Assembly: GCA_023701435.1 (NCBI GenBank)
Contig: JAMPXB010000005.1
Span: 1 to 64,000 of the forward strand
Length of the DNA stretch: 64,000 nt
Direction: 5' to 3'
From: Bacteriovoracaceae bacterium
Lineage (GTDB): Bacteria; Bdellovibrionota; Bacteriovoracia; Bacteriovoracales; Bacteriovoracaceae
Within the stretch, counting starts at the first letter, position 1. Every line of letters begins with the position of its first letter. The translations under genes were made by a program, and so were the position numbers. Positions 52,058 through 61,275 of the stretch are shown here, piece after piece. The notes beneath the pieces are model-generated. The model saw only the letters and a list, made by a program, of their open reading frames with translations. It did no database searches and had not been told where the DNA came from.

Positions 52058-52891
52058 TTAACTTAATAGTTTCAAAGCAAAATTTGGAGCCTGATTCGCT
52101 TGCGCCAGTACTGAAACACCTGCCTGGGAAAGAATGTTATTCTTTGCCATGTCAGCTGTCTCGGCAGCGACGTCTACATCGCGAATTCGAGAGTTGGCTG
52201 CGCTAAAGTTCTCTTCTGTAATCGCAATTGTATTACTTGCTGATTGCAGTCGGTTCTGTAGGGCACCCAAGTTGGCACGAGTTCCATTGATTCGTACCAA
52301 GGCATCATCCAGTTTAGACAATGATAGCTGTGCGCCCTCTTTACTTGCGATGCCCTCACCAGTGAGACCAAGGCTTTCGAGAGTTGTATCAGTGGACGTT
52401 GAATCATACTTAATTCGGTCATTAGTTGGATCATTGTGGATCCCGACCTGAATTTCAACCATACCACCTGTACCATCGAGAAGTTTTCGGCCGTTGAATT
52501 CTGACCCTTGAGAAATTCGTTGAACTTCTTCAAGCAGGTTCTGGAATTCGATGTTCGAAAAACCTCTTTCAGTGTCGCCCACAGTATCAGAGGCTGCCTG
52601 GATAGAGAGCTCTCTGAGGCGAATAATGATGTTAGATATCTCGTTGATTGCGCCTTCTGCTGTCTGAATGAGTGATACGCCATCATCTGAGTTCCTTTTC
52701 GCTTGTCTGAGACCTCTGATATGGCTTTTTAGTTTTTCACTGATCGCCAATCCAGCTGCATCATCCGACGCACGAGTTATCCGTTCACCAGTAGATAGTT
52801 TCCTAAGGTTACTATCCAAGTTATTCTTAGTTATTCCTAAAGCACGCTGAGCTGCAATGCTCGAAATATTCGTATTTATTCTTAAACCCAT
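52058..52891 (-). CDS. fliC: Flagellin (copy 1)
   Basis: The 277-residue protein has the conserved flagellin N-terminus (GLRINTNISSIAAQRALGI) and C-terminus (AANSRIRDVDVAAETADMAKN...VLAQANQAPNFALKLLS), with a short central variable region. A GGAGATT-type ribosome site precedes it. Its C-terminus differs from that of copy 2 (ALKLLS vs ALSLINAASQG), and no sigma-28 promoter was found upstream; the 5' leader has an inverted repeat (52933-52951). Confidence 0.95.
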   Translation of the reverse strand: MGLRINTNISSIAAQRALGITKNNLDSNLRKLSTGERITRASDDAAGLAISEKLKSHIRGLRQAKRNSDDGVSLIQTAEGAINEISNIIIRLRELSIQAASDTVGDTERGFSNIEFQNLLEEVQRISQGSEFNGRKLLDGTGGMVEIQVGIHNDPTNDRIKYDSTSTDTTLESLGLTGEGIASKEGAQLSLSKLDDALVRINGTRANLGALQNRLQSASNTIAITEENFSAANSRIRDVDVAAETADMAKNNILSQAGVSVLAQANQAPNFALKLLS

Positions 52892-52932
52892 AATTTAATC
52901 TCCTGTTAGCATTCTGAACCTCCATGTTCGTT

Positions 52933-52951
52933 TGTGAACTTCATGTTCACA
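52933..52951 (-). repeat. Inverted repeat in the leader of flagellin copy 1
   Basis: TGTGAAC (52933-52939) and GTTCACA (52945-52951) are a perfect 7-bp inverted repeat around TTCAT, about 42 bases upstream of the flagellin start. It could be an RNA hairpin in the leader or an operator site. The remaining gap 52892-53080 shows no clear sigma-28 or sigma-54 site. Confidence 0.45.
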
Positions 52952-53067
52952 TTGTGTTGTTGTTGTTAATTTTTTAAAAAACTAACTTATCCACTATCTT
53001 GTTAGTACACCCACTACAAGTTTTGCAGGATTTCGGTTTACATCAGTATCTTGTTAAGGCCTCTGGC

Positions 53068-53091
53068 CTCAGGGATTCAATTATCCCTGAG
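53068..53091 (-). terminator. Hairpin across the stop codon of flagellin copy 2
   Basis: A 9-bp stem (53068-53076 with 53083-53091, loop TCAATT) includes the stop codon of the flagellin. A second small GGCC/GGCC stem follows. There is no T-run, so it may stabilise the mRNA or slow ribosome release instead of terminating. Confidence 0.45.
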
Positions 53092-53929
53092 AAGCGGCAT
53101 TAATAAGGCTTAAGGCGTTAGTTGTAGACTGGTTCGCCTGAGCCAATACTGAAGTACCTGCTTGCATCAAGATATTTGTTCTAGTCATTTCAGAAGTAGC
53201 TGCTGCAATGTCAGTGTCACGAATACGTGAGTTAGCTGCTGACAAGTTTTCGCTACTGATCTGAATGTTGTTAATGGTCGACTGAAGTCGGTTCTGAAGA
53301 GCACCGAAGTCAGCTCGAATACCAGAAACGTTCTGAATCGCCTGGTCAATAGCCGCTAGTGAGTTCTGAGCAGAAATCTTATCAGACACTGAAGCCAAGT
53401 TAAGACCAAGAGCTGCCACGTTTACATCCGCTGATGAAGCATCAAAGGTCAAACGGTCAGACATTGGATCATTTCGAGTACCAATTTGAATGTCGAAGAC
53501 TGAACCTGTTCCGTTTAGAAGTGGAACGCGGTTAAACTCTGTAGAGTTCGCGATACGATCAACTTCCGACATCAACTGTTCAAATTCAACGTTAAGGAAC
53601 TTTCTTTCTGTTGGCCCGATAGTATCAGAAGCTGCCTGCACTGCTAGTTCGCGAAGACGAATCATAATGTTTCCGACTTCAGCTAATGCACCTTCAGCGA
53701 TCTGCACTAGAGACACACCGTCTTGTGCGTTTCTTTCCGCCTGACCAAGACCACGAATTTGTGCTTTTAAGTTTTCCGAGATAGCGAGACCGGCTGCATC
53801 GTCACCAGCGCGGTTAATACGGCTACCAGATGACAACTGCTCTAACACTTTCTGTTGAGCGCCACGTGTTTGACCTAAGTTTCTCTGCGCATTAAGCGAT
53901 GAAACGTTAGTGTTAATTCGCAAACCCAT
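53081..53929 (-). CDS. fliC: Flagellin (copy 2)
   Basis: From ATG 53929 (AAGGAGG site) the protein is 282 residues. It has the flagellin D0/D1 ends (GLRINTNVSSLNAQRNLGQ and ANSRIRDTDIAAATSEMTRTN...VLAQANQSTTNALSLI) and a short central domain. A sigma-28-like promoter lies upstream. Two adjacent flagellins suggest a mixed filament, with different expression of the two. Confidence 0.95.
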   Translation of the reverse strand: MGLRINTNVSSLNAQRNLGQTRGAQQKVLEQLSSGSRINRAGDDAAGLAISENLKAQIRGLGQAERNAQDGVSLVQIAEGALAEVGNIMIRLRELAVQAASDTIGPTERKFLNVEFEQLMSEVDRIANSTEFNRVPLLNGTGSVFDIQIGTRNDPMSDRLTFDASSADVNVAALGLNLASVSDKISAQNSLAAIDQAIQNVSGIRADFGALQNRLQSTINNIQISSENLSAANSRIRDTDIAAATSEMTRTNILMQAGTSVLAQANQSTTNALSLINAASQG

Positions 53930-54008
53930 AAATCCTCCTTGATTGGGTTTCACTCGTTCTCAATCCGTGAGAGGAGTGATGAAAGCCTTGCTGGCCGTCA
54001 TGCATAAC

Positions 54009-54035
54009 TTTTCGACAATGCATCAAAAGACTTTA
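54009..54035 (-). promoter_or_regulatory. Sigma-28 (FliA)-like promoter of flagellin copy 2
   Basis: The minus strand reads TAAAGTCT (54028-54035; 7 of 8), an 11-base spacer and GTCGAAAA (54009-54016; 6 of 8). The start codon lies about 80 bases downstream. This is the expected promoter class for a flagellin and validates the similar sites upstream of the flp and Rhs genes. Confidence 0.6.
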
Positions 54036-54106
54036 GTTTGATTGTAAAAAAATTCGACAATCGCCCGCAAATGGGTTCAAATTATTGAAATCATGGAGAT
54101 TTATAT

Positions 54107-55129
54107 ATGGGCAAAATTTTCCCTCAGATAAAAACCTTAAAAGAAAAACCAGAACTTTTTGAAGCCACGTTAAAACTTATTGAAAAAGCCTTTCAATATA
54201 AGGCCCCAAACTCCTTTAAGGTGGACTTTGCTCCCCTTATAGATGAATCCAATCACCATAATTGCTTTATTTTAATTGATGAGAATGACAATGTGCTGGC
54301 CCACATAGGAGCGAAAGAAAAAACTCTCTCGCTGAATGAAAGAAAATATCCAATCACTCTCTTAGGCGGCATTGCTGTTGATGAATCCCGACGTGGTGAA
54401 GGACATTTTCAAACTTTATTTAATGATGTTTTAGCTGAGAAAAGAGCGGATACCACCTTCTTTCTCCTCTGGAGTGATCTGGAAAAACTTTACAATAAAT
54501 TTGGCTTCCATCTCTGTGGCACTCAGTTCGAGTTCACCGGTGGTTTACCTAATCCCTTGCTGGAGAAAACAACTTACCAGGCACTTTCTTCAGAGGAAAA
54601 AGCAAAGATTAAATCCCTTTATGAAAGTTCTTTTGCCAAAGAGTATCTTACCCTTGAGCGCTCTCAAAAAGATTGGGAGTTAATAGAAAAAATCACTGCC
54701 GCTGATCTCTATTTAAACCGCAGCGGCACCGGCATCGTAGATTACTATTTCATGAATAAGGGCCAGGATCTACCAGGCGTCATCTATGAATATGGCTCCA
54801 CCATTCCATTAAACCAATTCATTGAAGAGATCGGAACTCATGGCAAAGTCTGGATGGGAAAAGAACTTCTGCCGACTGAAAAAATGCAATATCAATTTTT
54901 TCTGGGCACCGGAGACCTGAAACTCTTCACTGATTTCATTCGGAACTACACTCATAACAAGATTGATATCCAAAACATTAATCTGATGAAACAAGAAGTG
55001 TATTTTAATTTTAATAGCGAGTTACTTGCGCTAGATTTACCGGATTTCCTGAGGGGAATCTTTGGGCCAGGAACTTTTGAAGAACTGGAATTACCTACGT
55101 TCTTTTTAAGCGGTCTCGACAGCATTTAA
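54107..55129 (+). CDS. GNAT-type acetyltransferase
   Basis: The 340-residue protein has a GNAT core in its first half: GGIAVDESRRGEGHFQTLFNDVL is the acetyl-CoA-binding motif A (R/Q-x-x-G-x-G/A variant RRGEGHF). The C-terminal part is unrelated to known motifs and may bind the acceptor substrate. It begins the run of genes to the right of the flagellins, with an AT-rich upstream region and no clear promoter. Confidence 0.8.
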   Translation: MGKIFPQIKTLKEKPELFEATLKLIEKAFQYKAPNSFKVDFAPLIDESNHHNCFILIDENDNVLAHIGAKEKTLSLNERKYPITLLGGIAVDESRRGEGHFQTLFNDVLAEKRADTTFFLLWSDLEKLYNKFGFHLCGTQFEFTGGLPNPLLEKTTYQALSSEEKAKIKSLYESSFAKEYLTLERSQKDWELIEKITAADLYLNRSGTGIVDYYFMNKGQDLPGVIYEYGSTIPLNQFIEEIGTHGKVWMGKELLPTEKMQYQFFLGTGDLKLFTDFIRNYTHNKIDIQNINLMKQEVYFNFNSELLALDLPDFLRGIFGPGTFEELELPTFFLSGLDSI

Positions 55130-55149
55130 TATCAAGCGAAGGAACTTTT

Positions 55150-55698
55150 CTGAAAGCCCTTATTTTATTACTTCTCGTCTCGGCTGCCCATGCAGGTGGT
55201 CCCTCCAATATTTCAGGCCTTACTGAGCGATTAGAGAGTATCTCTTGCCAAGGTGCTTATGTGATGTCCATGAAAGTGGCAACTCACTCACTTCCCCAGA
55301 AAGTTGAAGAGGAATGCTCTAGTGAATCTGGAGAACAATTCGAGACATGTTTCCTGGATGTCATCAAAAGCATTGCCAAATCGGCTCCACAAGCTATTTT
55401 CAAGGGCCTGGCCAATGAAGGTGCTGAAACATTTCAAATGAATATCCTGGTCGATAATAAGATCGTTTTCAATTCCACACGTGTCGGAACTCATGCTGAC
55501 GGTGAAAACGGGATTAGTTTAATGTTCAATATACATTCTGCAGAAGAAGACATGGACTATGTCATTGAATCAGGACAACTCGCAGCCGATGGAAATGCAT
55601 CACCCTATCTTTATGTTCCAGTGAGGAGAAGAATCGTCTCGGATCTGGTGTATGTCTTTACTGAGGGCTGTTCTCTTAAATGGGAACAGAGGCTCTAA
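55150..55698 (+). CDS. Exported hypothetical protein with CTG start
   Basis: An in-frame upstream reading from CTG 55150 gives a clear signal peptide (LKALILLLLVSAAHA, then GGPSN) with AAGGA 7 bases before it. The next candidate, GTG 55261, would lack the signal and has no ribosome site. The protein would be about 182 residues, with four cysteines and a mature domain with mixed alpha/beta sequence ending KWEQRL. Short overlap-free spacing to the convergent UbiB gene. Function unknown. Confidence 0.66.
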   Translation: MKALILLLLVSAAHAGGPSNISGLTERLESISCQGAYVMSMKVATHSLPQKVEEECSSESGEQFETCFLDVIKSIAKSAPQAIFKGLANEGAETFQMNILVDNKIVFNSTRVGTHADGENGISLMFNIHSAEEDMDYVIESGQLAADGNASPYLYVPVRRRIVSDLVYVFTEGCSLKWEQRL

Positions 55699-55701
55699 GA
55701 T

Positions 55702-57414
55702 CTAGAATTTCCGGAGCAAGGCCACTCGTCCCATCATATAGGCCGCAATACCCCAGAAAATCCAGCTCAGAATAGGTATGTCTGATAATTTGGTAATTTC
55801 CGGATTTTTTACAAACAATGATCCACATAGAATGAAGACTGCAGCCATTAAAGAAAGGCCGAGTATGTAAAAGGAACGGTTTAATCCTTTGGTGAGACGT
55901 TCGAAGTCTTTAATTCTTATTTCAGCGGAATAATTATTTTTTGAGCTCTCTTTTAAGAACCATTTTAAATGCTTGGGGACAATTCGCAGAGAACTGATGA
56001 CATCTTTGGCCACCCACATGAGTTCTTCTTGAGCGTTTTGTTTTGACAATAATTCGTTTACTAAATGTGGCAGGTCTTTTTCCAGAACCTTAAAAATATT
56101 CAAATCCATTCCAATGGACTTACCTACTCCATCGAGGGTCATCAGGGCCCGAAAAATGATAAACCATTCCCGTGGCAGATAGAGCTCATGCTTACTTAAA
56201 GTTCGCACCAGGCTTTGGACCAGCGCTGTCATATTGGTTTCTTTGATGCTTAAACCAATATAAGGGGAAATTGAGTCCTTAATGTCCCTGATGAGTTCCT
56301 CATGATCAGGCACTGACTCATATTCGGCTACGTCCAGAAATTCATAGACCAGGTTATCAAAGTTATAAGTAATCACGGCATAAAGAATGGCAATGAGATT
56401 GGCCCGGTTCTTTTTACTGAGTGTCCCCATTAAACCAAAATCAATGATCCCTATTCTGCGATCTTTTAAAACAAAGAAATTTCCCCCATGAAGATCTGCA
56501 TGAAAAAAGCCGTCGGCCAAAAGAGTATGAGTGAAAAGCTCAATACTCTTTTCCAGTTTCTCGGCCATATCCAGCCCGAGTTCATCCATCGACGTGAATT
56601 CATTAAAGGGTTTTCCATCCAGAAATTCCAGCACCAGAACTTCTTGAGTTGAATATTCCCGAAAGACCTTGGGAACGACTAAGAAACCATCTTTATCGAT
56701 GACTTCCAGATTTTTCTTAAGACGCTCACAGTTCTGTGCCTCAATCAGGAAATTGAGCTCATTCTGAGTGCTTTTGAAAAAGTCCGAAATCATCCGGGAC
56801 ATACCCAAAAACTTTATTTCAGAAGAGACCCGCTCTAATTTCTGAACAATAAAAAGCAATATTTCAAAATCAGTTAAAATTGTTTTGGCAATATTAGGGC
56901 GGCGAACTTTGACCACCACTTTCTGGCCATTATGAAGCTCGGCTTGGTAAACCACTCCAATAGAAGCCGTACCAATGGCCTTAGGATCTATGTAAGAAAA
57001 AACCTCTCCAATTTTCTTACCCAAATTTTCTTCGATGACTTTTTGAGCAGCTTCAAAGGGGATGCCTTTGACTTTATTTTGGAGCAGTTTTAATTCTTTA
57101 ATCATCGATGGTTCCAGAATATCTTCTCTGGTTGCCATCAATTGACCAACTTTGATGAAGCTTGGACCCAATTCCTCAAAACTCAGTCGCAACTGAGTTC
57201 CGAAAACTCTCCACCACTCTTCGTTGGATAAGGCTTCATTTTTTAATTCAGAGACGCGGGCCGGTAAGACAAAACCGGGAATGAGTTTATCGAGTCCAGA
57301 TTTCACAATAAGCTCGGAAAAGCCATGACGGCTAAGTACAGTAAGAATCTCACGAAAACGTGAGACGTTTTTAATGGTCTTTGAAATGCCTATTCCGGTC
57401 TTGATTAAATCCAT
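55702..57414 (-). CDS. ubiB: UbiB/ABC1-family atypical kinase
   Basis: The 570-residue protein carries the family signature KVGQLMATREDILEPSMIKEL (KxGQ motif), an AAS-like loop (AIGTASIGVVYQAEL), VKVRRPNI (catalytic Lys), FHADLHGGNFFV and GIIDFGLMG. Two membrane segments occur at the C-terminus (about 510-570). Members support ubiquinone or other quinone biosynthesis, or lipid homeostasis. It is divergent from the exported 169-aa protein. Confidence 0.93.
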   Translation of the reverse strand: MDLIKTGIGISKTIKNVSRFREILTVLSRHGFSELIVKSGLDKLIPGFVLPARVSELKNEALSNEEWWRVFGTQLRLSFEELGPSFIKVGQLMATREDILEPSMIKELKLLQNKVKGIPFEAAQKVIEENLGKKIGEVFSYIDPKAIGTASIGVVYQAELHNGQKVVVKVRRPNIAKTILTDFEILLFIVQKLERVSSEIKFLGMSRMISDFFKSTQNELNFLIEAQNCERLKKNLEVIDKDGFLVVPKVFREYSTQEVLVLEFLDGKPFNEFTSMDELGLDMAEKLEKSIELFTHTLLADGFFHADLHGGNFFVLKDRRIGIIDFGLMGTLSKKNRANLIAILYAVITYNFDNLVYEFLDVAEYESVPDHEELIRDIKDSISPYIGLSIKETNMTALVQSLVRTLSKHELYLPREWFIIFRALMTLDGVGKSIGMDLNIFKVLEKDLPHLVNELLSKQNAQEELMWVAKDVISSLRIVPKHLKWFLKESSKNNYSAEIRIKDFERLTKGLNRSFYILGLSLMAAVFILCGSLFVKNPEITKLSDIPILSWIFWGIAAYMMGRVALLRKF

Positions 57415-57499
57415 AAATTACAAGGTCGCTTTTTATTTTATGGTAAGTTAAAATGCCCAGAGTACCAATGCCTGAAGCACGAGAGAACTATTTACCTCT

Positions 57500-58009
57500 A
57501 TGTTAAAACTGACTGTTTTAATTTTTTTAATGCTGTTGCAAGCCACCACCGCCTGGTCCCAAGAGACCTGTAGCCGGGTGGCGACCATCAATTATCAGGA
57601 TGTTCTGGTTGATGTGAGCAATAAAAACCGTGGTGAAGGGCTACGTTATTACTTGGAAAAAGATGAAGTCGCCAAACAATTGCTCGACGAGTACCAGGAA
57701 AATAATCGTCCCACCTGGAAAAGCGCTGCCCTCAGTACCTTGGGCACGGCAATGTTACTGACAAGCTTCCTGCGCACTTCTGATGGCTCGCAAGACGGTA
57801 TAGCCAGTCGAAATATTCTGTTATTTGGCGGTGCAACCATGATTGCCGTTAGTTACTTAATATCTAAGACTAACCAGTACAATAATGAGTATTTACTTTT
57901 AAAATCTGTTGAGGAATATAACAAGCGTAATACACCGAAGATTTTTTTTGCTCCCACAAATCCCCAAAATGGATTTGGTCTAGGGGTTGGTGTGGGTCAG
58001 GAGTTTTAA
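57500..58009 (+). CDS. Exported hypothetical protein with a membrane segment
   Basis: The 169-residue protein has a signal peptide (MLKLTVLIFLMLLQATTAWS), one later hydrophobic segment near residue 70-85 and a second near 105-120, and a Gly-rich end (GFGLGVGVGQEF). No family is recognised. It is followed directly by the zinc-ribbon-like protein. Confidence 0.7.
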   Translation: MLKLTVLIFLMLLQATTAWSQETCSRVATINYQDVLVDVSNKNRGEGLRYYLEKDEVAKQLLDEYQENNRPTWKSAALSTLGTAMLLTSFLRTSDGSQDGIASRNILLFGGATMIAVSYLISKTNQYNNEYLLLKSVEEYNKRNTPKIFFAPTNPQNGFGLGVGVGQEF

Positions 58010-58300
58010 TTGTCTCTTAAATGCTATAAATGCGGAAATCCGCTTTCAGATACATACAAAATCATGGTCGGTCGACGTGACACTTGTTCCAAGTGCATGA
58101 CTGATCTCCGTTGCTGTAAAATGTGCCAGTTCTATGATCCCAAATCCTATAATGAATGTCGGGAATCTTCGGCCGATCGAGTTCAAGACAAAGAGAAAGC
58201 TAACTTTTGTGATTATTTTAAGATAGGCTCTCCCGATACAAATCCAGATAAAGAAAAACAGGATGCCCTGGCCAAAGCGGCAGCCTTATTTAAGAAATAG
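58010..58300 (+). CDS. Small zinc-ribbon-like protein (TTG start)
   Basis: The 96-residue protein begins with TTG immediately after the TAA of the previous gene, with AGGAG about 7 bases upstream. Cysteines are arranged as CYKCGNPL, CSKCM, CCKMCQFY and later CRE and CDYF: two Zn-binding knuckles. The tail is a basic helix. It precedes greA by 13 bases, so it may belong to a transcription-linked unit. Function is not known. Confidence 0.78.
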   Translation: MSLKCYKCGNPLSDTYKIMVGRRDTCSKCMTDLRCCKMCQFYDPKSYNECRESSADRVQDKEKANFCDYFKIGSPDTNPDKEKQDALAKAAALFKK

Positions 58301-58313
58301 TTAAGGAATTTTT

Positions 58314-58787
58314 ATGAGTGAATGTCCAATGACATTAAATGGCAGAAAGCTGCTTGAAACTGAACTTAACCACCTTGTTCGTGTTGAACGTGAAGAAATA
58401 AAACAGGCCATTTCTGAAGCTCGAGAACTTGGTGACCTTAAAGAGAATGCAGAATATGCAGCCGCTAAAGAGCGCCAATCTATTATTGAAGGCAGAATTC
58501 TTGATGTTCAAAGCAAAATTGCCAGAGCACGAGTCATTAATGTCGCTACTTTAAAAACTGATAAAATTGTCTTCGGCGCTACCGTCACTATTTTTGATAA
58601 CCAGAAAGAAATTACCCTTACTTATCAGATCGTGGGCGAAGACGAGGCCATGACTGATCCCAATAAAATTTCCTACAACTCTCCTCTGGGCAAAGCCCTG
58701 ATTGGAAAGGAAGCGGGAGATGAAGTTATTGTCAAAGCTCCCAAAGGCGATTTGACCTATGAGGTCCAAGACATTACCTACGGTTGA
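58314..58787 (+). CDS. greA: Transcription elongation factor GreA
   Basis: The 157-residue protein has the coiled-coil N-terminus with AISEARELGDLKENAEYAAAKE, the tip acidic residues D and E that stimulate RNA polymerase cleavage, and a C-terminal FKBP-like domain (ISYNSPLGKALIGKEAGDEVIVKAP). The length is that of GreA (158). It rescues backtracked polymerase. Its last 29 bases overlap recG. Confidence 0.95.
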   Translation: MSECPMTLNGRKLLETELNHLVRVEREEIKQAISEARELGDLKENAEYAAAKERQSIIEGRILDVQSKIARARVINVATLKTDKIVFGATVTIFDNQKEITLTYQIVGEDEAMTDPNKISYNSPLGKALIGKEAGDEVIVKAPKGDLTYEVQDITYG

Positions 58788-60855
58788 GCTTAACTGGCAC
58801 TCGCCTCTTGAAGCATTAACGACCGGAAAGAAACCATCTCCAACGATTACCAAGCTCTCTGAAGCAGGTTTAAATAACCTATTCGAACTTTTATGGATTC
58901 TTCCTCTGAGAATCCATAAAATGCCTACCCTGCAACCCTTCAGGGAAGCGGTGTTAAACCAATTTTTTAAAGGTTCCGGCAAAGTCATTCATGTTGATAT
59001 CAAGCCGGCATTCGGAAGACGGGGTAAGGGTAATATCATGCTCTTTAATGGTTATGTTGTTGTAAAAGACGACTTATCCAATGAAACCCTAAGCCTTCGC
59101 TGGTTTAACTTATATCCCAATCAAAAAAAGCAAATTGAGTCCCTGGATCATATCGCTTTTTTAGGTCAAGTTCAGGAATTCAAGGCCCAGAAGCAAGTTA
59201 CTAATCCGCAAATTATTGATCCTGAGGCCAATAGTAATTCATATATCATTGAGTATCCAACGGTGAACAAAATCGCAGGAAACCACCTGAAGAAAGTCCT
59301 TGATCTGATTCCCAAACAACTATGGGAGAAAATTCCCCAGACTCTTCCGGAGCTGGGCTATGATTCAAAACTCACTTTGGGTGAAGCGTTTAAAGTTATT
59401 CATGGAAAAACTCCAATAACGATATTTGATTTGAAATTAAAAGATGCTGCAGAAGAAAGACTCATTTATGAGGAATTTCTGATTGATCAGCTTAAAATTC
59501 AAACGCGCAGAAAGTTCATTAAACGCAAAGATGCTCCGGTCTTTTCTTTGGAAGAAAACAAGATCAATGATCTGGTCAAACATCTTCCTTTTGAGCTCAC
59601 CAGCGACCAGTTGAAAGTCTTCTTCGAGATTCTAAAAGATTTTAAATCCGGACATCCGATGATGAGAATGGTTCAGGGAGATGTGGGTTGCGGCAAAACA
59701 ATTGTTGCCTTCCTTGCTGCCCGGGTTGCTAATCGATGCGGTTATCAAGTCGGCTTAATGTGTCCCACCGAGGCACTGGCAACTCAGCATTTTGAATCTT
59801 TCCGTCAGTTAAATCCTGTTCTAAATATTGATCTCCTTTTAGGATCGACCAAGGCCAAAGAAAAGAAGGCGATCCTAAAAAATCTGGCGGACGGAGTAAC
59901 TGATATCGTCATCGGCACACATGCACTCTTCCAGGACTCGGTTAAATTTAAACAACTGGGTCTAGCCATCATTGATGAACAACATAAGTTTGGTGTAGAG
60001 CAACGCCTGCGATTAGTGGCCAAGGGCGAAGGCACCCATAGCCTGATTATGACTGCAACGCCTATACCCCGCACCCTCAGCCTGGCCCAGTATGGAGACC
60101 TGGATATCTCCTCCATCAAAATGATGCCCGCCGGTCGCAAAGGAATCAAAACTCGCATCACTGAAAAACTTAATTATCCAAAGTATGTTGAGTTCGTTAA
60201 GGCTAGACTTGCCATGGGAGAGCAGGCCTATTTTGTTTTCCCGGCGATTGAAGAATCAGAAACGATGGATCTTCAGAACGTGAAAGATTCACTCAAGAAA
60301 TATCAGGAAATTTTCAAAGGCTTTAAAGTTGACATGCTTCATGGCCAGATGAAGTCGGAAGAAAAAGAAAAAACGGTGCAAGATTTCCGGGATAAAAAAA
60401 CTAATATTCTGGTTTCAACCAGTGTCATCGAAGTCGGCATTAATGTACCCAATGCGACGATCATGAGTATTTATAATCCTGAACGTTTTGGGCTTTCTTC
60501 ATTACATCAGTTACGCGGACGGGTCGGCCGGGGCGACAAGCCAGGTTTTTGCTTTTTAGTATTGGATAAAGAAGTTTCACCAGTAGCCCTGGAACGGCTG
60601 CGGGTGATCGAAAATAATCTGGATGGTTTTGTCATTGCTGAAGAGGATTTAAAATTCCGCGGTGAAGGCGATATTTTTGGAGTGGATCAATCAGGAACCC
60701 TTAATACTAAAAAACTGGCGAGTTTTCTGACCCATACTGCAATTTTAGAGCGGGTGGTTGCTGATGTGGAAAAGCTGCAAGCTACGCACCCGGAGCTTTT
60801 GGCCCCTCATTTTGAAAGACTCGCAAAAGATCAAAAAATCCTCGATACTATTTAA
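58759..60855 (+). CDS. recG: ATP-dependent DNA helicase RecG
   Basis: The 698-residue protein has the wedge/OB domain in the first third, then a superfamily 2 helicase: MVQGDVGCGKTIVAFLAA (Walker A, about residue 310), IIDEQHKFGVEQR (DEQH box), MTATPIPRTL, QLRGRVGRG and the C-terminal TRG-type region (FRGEGDIFGVDQSG). It reverses stalled replication forks. The start lies within the greA end (ATG 58759 is the only good candidate). Confidence 0.96.
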   Translation: MRSKTLPTVELNWHSPLEALTTGKKPSPTITKLSEAGLNNLFELLWILPLRIHKMPTLQPFREAVLNQFFKGSGKVIHVDIKPAFGRRGKGNIMLFNGYVVVKDDLSNETLSLRWFNLYPNQKKQIESLDHIAFLGQVQEFKAQKQVTNPQIIDPEANSNSYIIEYPTVNKIAGNHLKKVLDLIPKQLWEKIPQTLPELGYDSKLTLGEAFKVIHGKTPITIFDLKLKDAAEERLIYEEFLIDQLKIQTRRKFIKRKDAPVFSLEENKINDLVKHLPFELTSDQLKVFFEILKDFKSGHPMMRMVQGDVGCGKTIVAFLAARVANRCGYQVGLMCPTEALATQHFESFRQLNPVLNIDLLLGSTKAKEKKAILKNLADGVTDIVIGTHALFQDSVKFKQLGLAIIDEQHKFGVEQRLRLVAKGEGTHSLIMTATPIPRTLSLAQYGDLDISSIKMMPAGRKGIKTRITEKLNYPKYVEFVKARLAMGEQAYFVFPAIEESETMDLQNVKDSLKKYQEIFKGFKVDMLHGQMKSEEKEKTVQDFRDKKTNILVSTSVIEVGINVPNATIMSIYNPERFGLSSLHQLRGRVGRGDKPGFCFLVLDKEVSPVALERLRVIENNLDGFVIAEEDLKFRGEGDIFGVDQSGTLNTKKLASFLTHTAILERVVADVEKLQATHPELLAPHFERLAKDQKILDTI

Positions 60856-60864
60856 GAGGACCTC

Positions 60865-61272
60865 ATGATTAATTTTGAAATCCAGGAAAGCCCTGACAGC
60901 AATGTTATCGCCGTTTTTAAATACTTTCAGAATCAGATTTATCTGGGAAGAAATTCCGGTGACCTTTGGATCAATGATAATGAGTTATTTCCCGGCCATG
61001 TGATGTTGGAAGTCATGGATCAGAACTTGCTCATTCACCCTATGAGAGATGTGACATACTTTCTTATTAATGGAAAACGGGCCACAAACATTCGAAAGTT
61101 AAAAATCAATGACCGAATCACCATTGGCAAGACAACAATTAAGATCATTAATTTTGAAGAGACTCCCCAAGAGAGTAAGAAGAAGATTCTTGATCAAAAG
61201 CTTCGACAATTGATTGATGAAAGTTCTCAGCGATTATCAGTCATTGAACGATTAACCCAACTTATGAAGTAG
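60865..61272 (+). CDS. FHA-domain-like protein
   Basis: The 135-residue protein shows the FHA pattern: NQIYLGRNSGDLWINDNELFPGHVMLEV (first strands, G-R and the S/H pair shifted), NGKRATNIRKLKINDRITIGKTTIKI (last strands). FHA domains bind phosphothreonine. The conserved Ser/His are altered (P-G-H), so a phosphopeptide role is uncertain. It lies 9 bases after recG. Confidence 0.7.
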   Translation: MINFEIQESPDSNVIAVFKYFQNQIYLGRNSGDLWINDNELFPGHVMLEVMDQNLLIHPMRDVTYFLINGKRATNIRKLKINDRITIGKTTIKIINFEETPQESKKKILDQKLRQLIDESSQRLSVIERLTQLMK

Positions 61273-61275
61273 ACC

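Noticed and set aside
52134..53744. Open frames antisense to the flagellin genes
   Set aside because: They are shadows of the strong, low-complexity codon use of the real flagellin genes.
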